Source: Ruminococcaceae bacterium UBA6842 (GTDB lineage: Bacteria; Bacillota; Clostridia; Oscillospirales; Acutalibacteraceae). From it: a DNA stretch of 8,151 nt. Where the stretch lies: contig DKDS01000042.1 in the NCBI GenBank assembly GCA_002451855.1, forward strand, positions 531-8,681. The letters are read 5' to 3'. Position numbers and translations under genes: made by a program. Shown piece after piece: positions 6,820 through 8,151 of the stretch. The notes under the pieces were generated by a model. It ran no database searches. It was not told where the DNA came from and saw only the letters and a program-made list of their open reading frames with translations. Each line of letters starts with the position of its first letter. Position 1 is the first letter of the stretch.

Positions 6820-6824
6820 GGAGG
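6820..6824 (+). promoter_or_regulatory. Ribosome binding site that decides the cupin start
   Basis: GGAGG lies 8 nt before the ATG at 6833. The in-frame TTG at 6818 overlaps this site and is therefore not the start. Confidence 0.85.
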
Positions 6825-6832
6825 TAGAAACA

Positions 6833-7186
6833 ATGAAAAACTACACAAAGACAAACATAGGAAATGAAGGCAGAACCGAGCTTCACAATACCTTGGGGCT
6901 TACGGGGGCGGAGATAAGTATCAACAGCCTGCCCGCGGGAGCCGGCGTTCCGTTTGTTCATTCACACAAGAGCAATGAGGAAATTTACGGTGTTATTTCA
7001 GGCAAGGGTAAGGCGCTGATTGACGGCGAAGAGGTCACACTCACTGCCGGAGATTGGCTTAAGGTGGCGCCTGCGGCTAAACGGCAGTTCTCAGCGGCTG
7101 AGGACGATGGCATAACCTTTGTATGTATTCAGGTAAAAGAAAATTCCCTCGGCGGATTTACCGCAGACGACGCCGTTGTGGATTAA
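6833..7186 (+). CDS. Small single-domain cupin protein (117 aa)
   Basis: Beta-barrel cupin of unknown reaction, cytoplasmic. Cupin motif 1 is clear: GVPFVHSHKSNEEIYGVISGKG, with putative metal ligands His43, His45 and Glu49/Glu50. Motif 2 is degenerate: GDWLKVAPAAKRQF (73-86) has no histidine, and the expected position is held by Gln85 beside Lys83-Arg84. The metal site, if present, therefore lacks the usual third His. The rest of the barrel is complete and the length is normal for single-domain cupins. Similar cupins often sit next to HxlR-type regulators in Clostridia (general impression, not searched). The divergent layout and repeated operator suggest it is the regulator's target, perhaps in handling reactive electrophiles; that role is inference. 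A strong terminator follows 15 bp after the stop. Confidence 0.88.
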   Translation: MKNYTKTNIGNEGRTELHNTLGLTGAEISINSLPAGAGVPFVHSHKSNEEIYGVISGKGKALIDGEEVTLTAGDWLKVAPAAKRQFSAAEDDGITFVCIQVKENSLGGFTADDAVVD

Positions 7187-7201
7187 AAATCTAAAAAAGA
7201 G

Positions 7202-7237
7202 CACAGCCTCGGAGCAAAACCGCGGCTGTGTTTTTTT
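7202..7237. terminator. Intrinsic terminator after the cupin, usable from both sides
   Basis: CACAGCC (7202-7208) pairs with GGCTGTG (7224-7230), and CGG (7210-7212) with CCG (7220-7222), around loop AGCAAAA, followed by seven T (7231-7237). An A-tract (7193-7198) on the other side gives a U-tract to the leftward transcript of the acetyltransferase, whose stop overlaps the T-run. Confidence 0.9.
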
Positions 7238-7708
7238 ACAGCTTAAGCATATACAGAATACTGTCTCTGTCTGGATACGAATACGGCACAGGCAATTCTT
7301 CCTTGCTTATTTTACAGAAGCCTGCTTTTTCATAAAACCTATGTGAAATGCGAGCGACCGAAGGAGTATCCAATATGATGTAACGAACGCCTTTGCTTTC
7401 GGCATATTTCAAAAGCTCTTCATACAAAGCAAGACCGACCTTTTGCGAACGGTACTCTTTCTTCACAAAAATCTTTTTAAAACCGCACAGTGACGCTCTT
7501 TCATCATAAGACCAATCGTTCCGACAACCTTACCTTCTGATAACGCAATCCAAAACTCACCGCCGTTTTGCCGATAACTGCGGCTTATATCGAGCAAATC
7601 AGGCTGTTCGCTAAGTGGGAGACCGATTTTATCCTCGTTATTTTGTATATCAAGAATCAACGATATGATTTCACCGTCATATTTTCCGCTGTATGCTTCT
7701 ATTATCAA
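7236..7708 (-). pseudogene. GNAT-family N-acetyltransferase disrupted by a single-base frameshift
   Basis: Two adjacent minus-strand frames encode the two halves of one acetyltransferase. The N-terminal half (7708-7463, 81 aa) runs IIEAYSGKYDG... GGEFWIALSEGKVVGTIGLM... VLKRFL then stops at TGA. The C-terminal half (to 7236) continues VKKEYRSQKVGLALYEEL, with the acetyl-CoA pyrophosphate-binding Q-K-V-G-L-A turn, then ILDTPSVARISHRFYEKAGF. Adding one T to the five-T run (7467-7471) restores LKRFFVKKEYRSQ and a continuous protein of about 157 aa, normal for the family. Start: TTG at 7708 with GGAGG (7718-7722) 9 nt before it; no better start is seen. The substrate is unknown. The lesion is either a real recent inactivation or a homopolymer sequencing error, because both halves are otherwise undamaged. 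Confidence 0.85.
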
Positions 7709-7727
7709 AACTATTTTCCTCCGAAAA

Positions 7728-7934
7728 TTAGCCGACCTTCACAAACTCCACCGTATGCTCATTCATTGATATTTTGCCGACTCTGTACCCATACTCGGCA
7801 AGCTCTTTTTTGTATTTCAAAAAAGAATGGTCAATGGGAACTCCCGCAATATTTTGTATTTCATCAAAGGTCAATTTAAAGCTTTCGGATTCGAATTGAC
7901 TGACATATTTCCATAAAGGCTCATATTTGCTCAT
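7728..7934 (-). CDS. Small conserved protein, possibly DUF7662-like (68 aa)
   Basis: Short soluble protein with no known function. It begins MSKYEPLWKYV, then FKLTFDEIQNIAGVPIDHSFLKYKKEL and a C-terminal GYRVGKISMNEHTVEFVKV. The pattern of KY-PL--Y, LTF-EI--I-G-P and a final V-F strand resembles the DUF7662 family from memory; I could not search. No transmembrane or signal segment is present, and no cysteines. The start is supported by GGGAGA (7946-7941) 6 nt before the ATG. It ends 19 bp before the acetyltransferase start and is probably cotranscribed with it. An AT-rich stretch with TATATT/TATTAT (7960-7967) could be a -10, but no good -35 is seen. Confidence 0.75.
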   Translation of the reverse strand: MSKYEPLWKYVSQFESESFKLTFDEIQNIAGVPIDHSFLKYKKELAEYGYRVGKISMNEHTVEFVKVG

Positions 7935-7976
7935 GCGTTTTCTCCCGACCGTTTCACATATAATATAAAATTACAT

Positions 7977-8000
7977 TTGCGGCTTGTTATTTGACCGCAA
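7977..8000. repeat. Inverted repeat overlapping the methyltransferase 3' end
   Basis: TTGCGG (7977-7982) and CCGCAA (7995-8000) form a perfect 6-bp inverted repeat with a 12-base loop that includes the methyltransferase stop codon. On the leftward transcript it is followed by AUGUAAUUUUAU, a poor U-tract, so it is at best a weak terminator. It may also be chance. Confidence 0.4.
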
Positions 8001-8151
8001 TAAAAAATAAGCGCGGCATTTTTAAAATAACTGAGAAATCCGCCTGCAAAGGATACTCGGACCTTACCAAACCCGTAAGATCGTCTATAAAATCCTGCTT
8101 TTCCGTCTGCGTAAGCGCTTCAAGATACGGTCTTAATCCGCTGCCCCTGTA
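7987..8151 (-). CDS. C-terminal fragment of a SAM-dependent methyltransferase (trans-aconitate methyltransferase-like), cut by the window edge
   Basis: Reading leftward from the right edge, a 54-residue open frame begins YRGSGLRPYLEAL, continues FIDDLTGLVRSEYPLQADFS and ends VILKMPRLFFIAVK, then TAA (7989-7987). The G-S-G-L-R-P-Y-L-E-A-L segment and the final P-R-L-F-F-I-A strand are the C-terminal signature of small class I methyltransferases of the trans-aconitate 2-methyltransferase type. The SAM-binding part lies outside the window, so the substrate cannot be judged. There is no start codon in view and the fragment is certainly incomplete. It ends 52 bp before the small conserved gene on the same strand. 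Confidence 0.8.
   Translation of the reverse strand, partial: YRGSGLRPYLEALTQTEKQDFIDDLTGLVRSEYPLQADFSVILKMPRLFFIAVK

Noticed and set aside
7463..7480. Programmed -1 ribosomal frameshift in the acetyltransferase
   Set aside because: A-TTT-TTG is not a canonical X-XXY-YYZ heptamer, and this family is not known to use frameshifting. A deletion or sequencing error in the homopolymer is simpler.
7977..8000. Inverted repeat as a strong terminator for the methyltransferase
   Set aside because: The stem is only 6 bp with a 12-base loop and no proper U-tract, so it is listed only as a repeat.
1..8151. CRISPR array, tRNA, rRNA, transposon or phage genes
   Set aside because: No regularly spaced repeats, no tRNA-like cloverleaf, no transposase or integrase motifs, and no target-site duplications were seen on reading both strands.

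Overview
The window looks like chromosomal DNA of a low-to-mid GC Gram-positive anaerobe, probably class Clostridia (Oscillospirales/Ruminococcus-like gut lineages fit best). The pointers are AGGAGG-type ribosome binding sites, sigma-A promoters with extended -10 elements, a FeoA-FeoB fusion, a Clostridia-style IMP dehydrogenase and compact genes separated by intrinsic terminators. No phage, IS element, CRISPR array, rRNA or tRNA is visible. The genus cannot be fixed from sequence alone.

Left part (1-4934, + strand). A FeoA-FeoB fusion, missing only its first few codons, imports ferrous iron. A short spacer with an extended -10 promoter then leads to guaB (IMP dehydrogenase). Its stop codon overlaps by one base the start of a membrane-anchored family 2 glycosyltransferase, so those two genes form an operon. 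The operon ends at a strong hairpin that also serves the convergent gene.

Middle part (4948-6296, - strand). A 399-residue cation/proton antiporter of the CPA2/NapA type is preceded by a 5' leader of about 115 nt. I read this leader as a fluoride riboswitch (crcB motif) whose 3' strand is shared with a transcription terminator. The promoter places the RNA start exactly at the first aptamer base. The antiporter is therefore predicted to be switched on by fluoride. This is the most interesting element here.

Right part (6349-8151). An HxlR-family regulator (-) and a small cupin (+) are divergent across a 145-bp spacer that carries two direct repeats, a likely operator. A terminator separates the cupin from a leftward cluster: a partial SAM-dependent methyltransferase C-terminus at the right edge, a 68-residue small conserved protein, and a GNAT acetyltransferase broken by a one-base deletion in a homopolymer.

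The gene groups are functionally unrelated housekeeping and stress modules. The two clearly regulated units are the fluoride-responsive antiporter and the HxlR/cupin pair.
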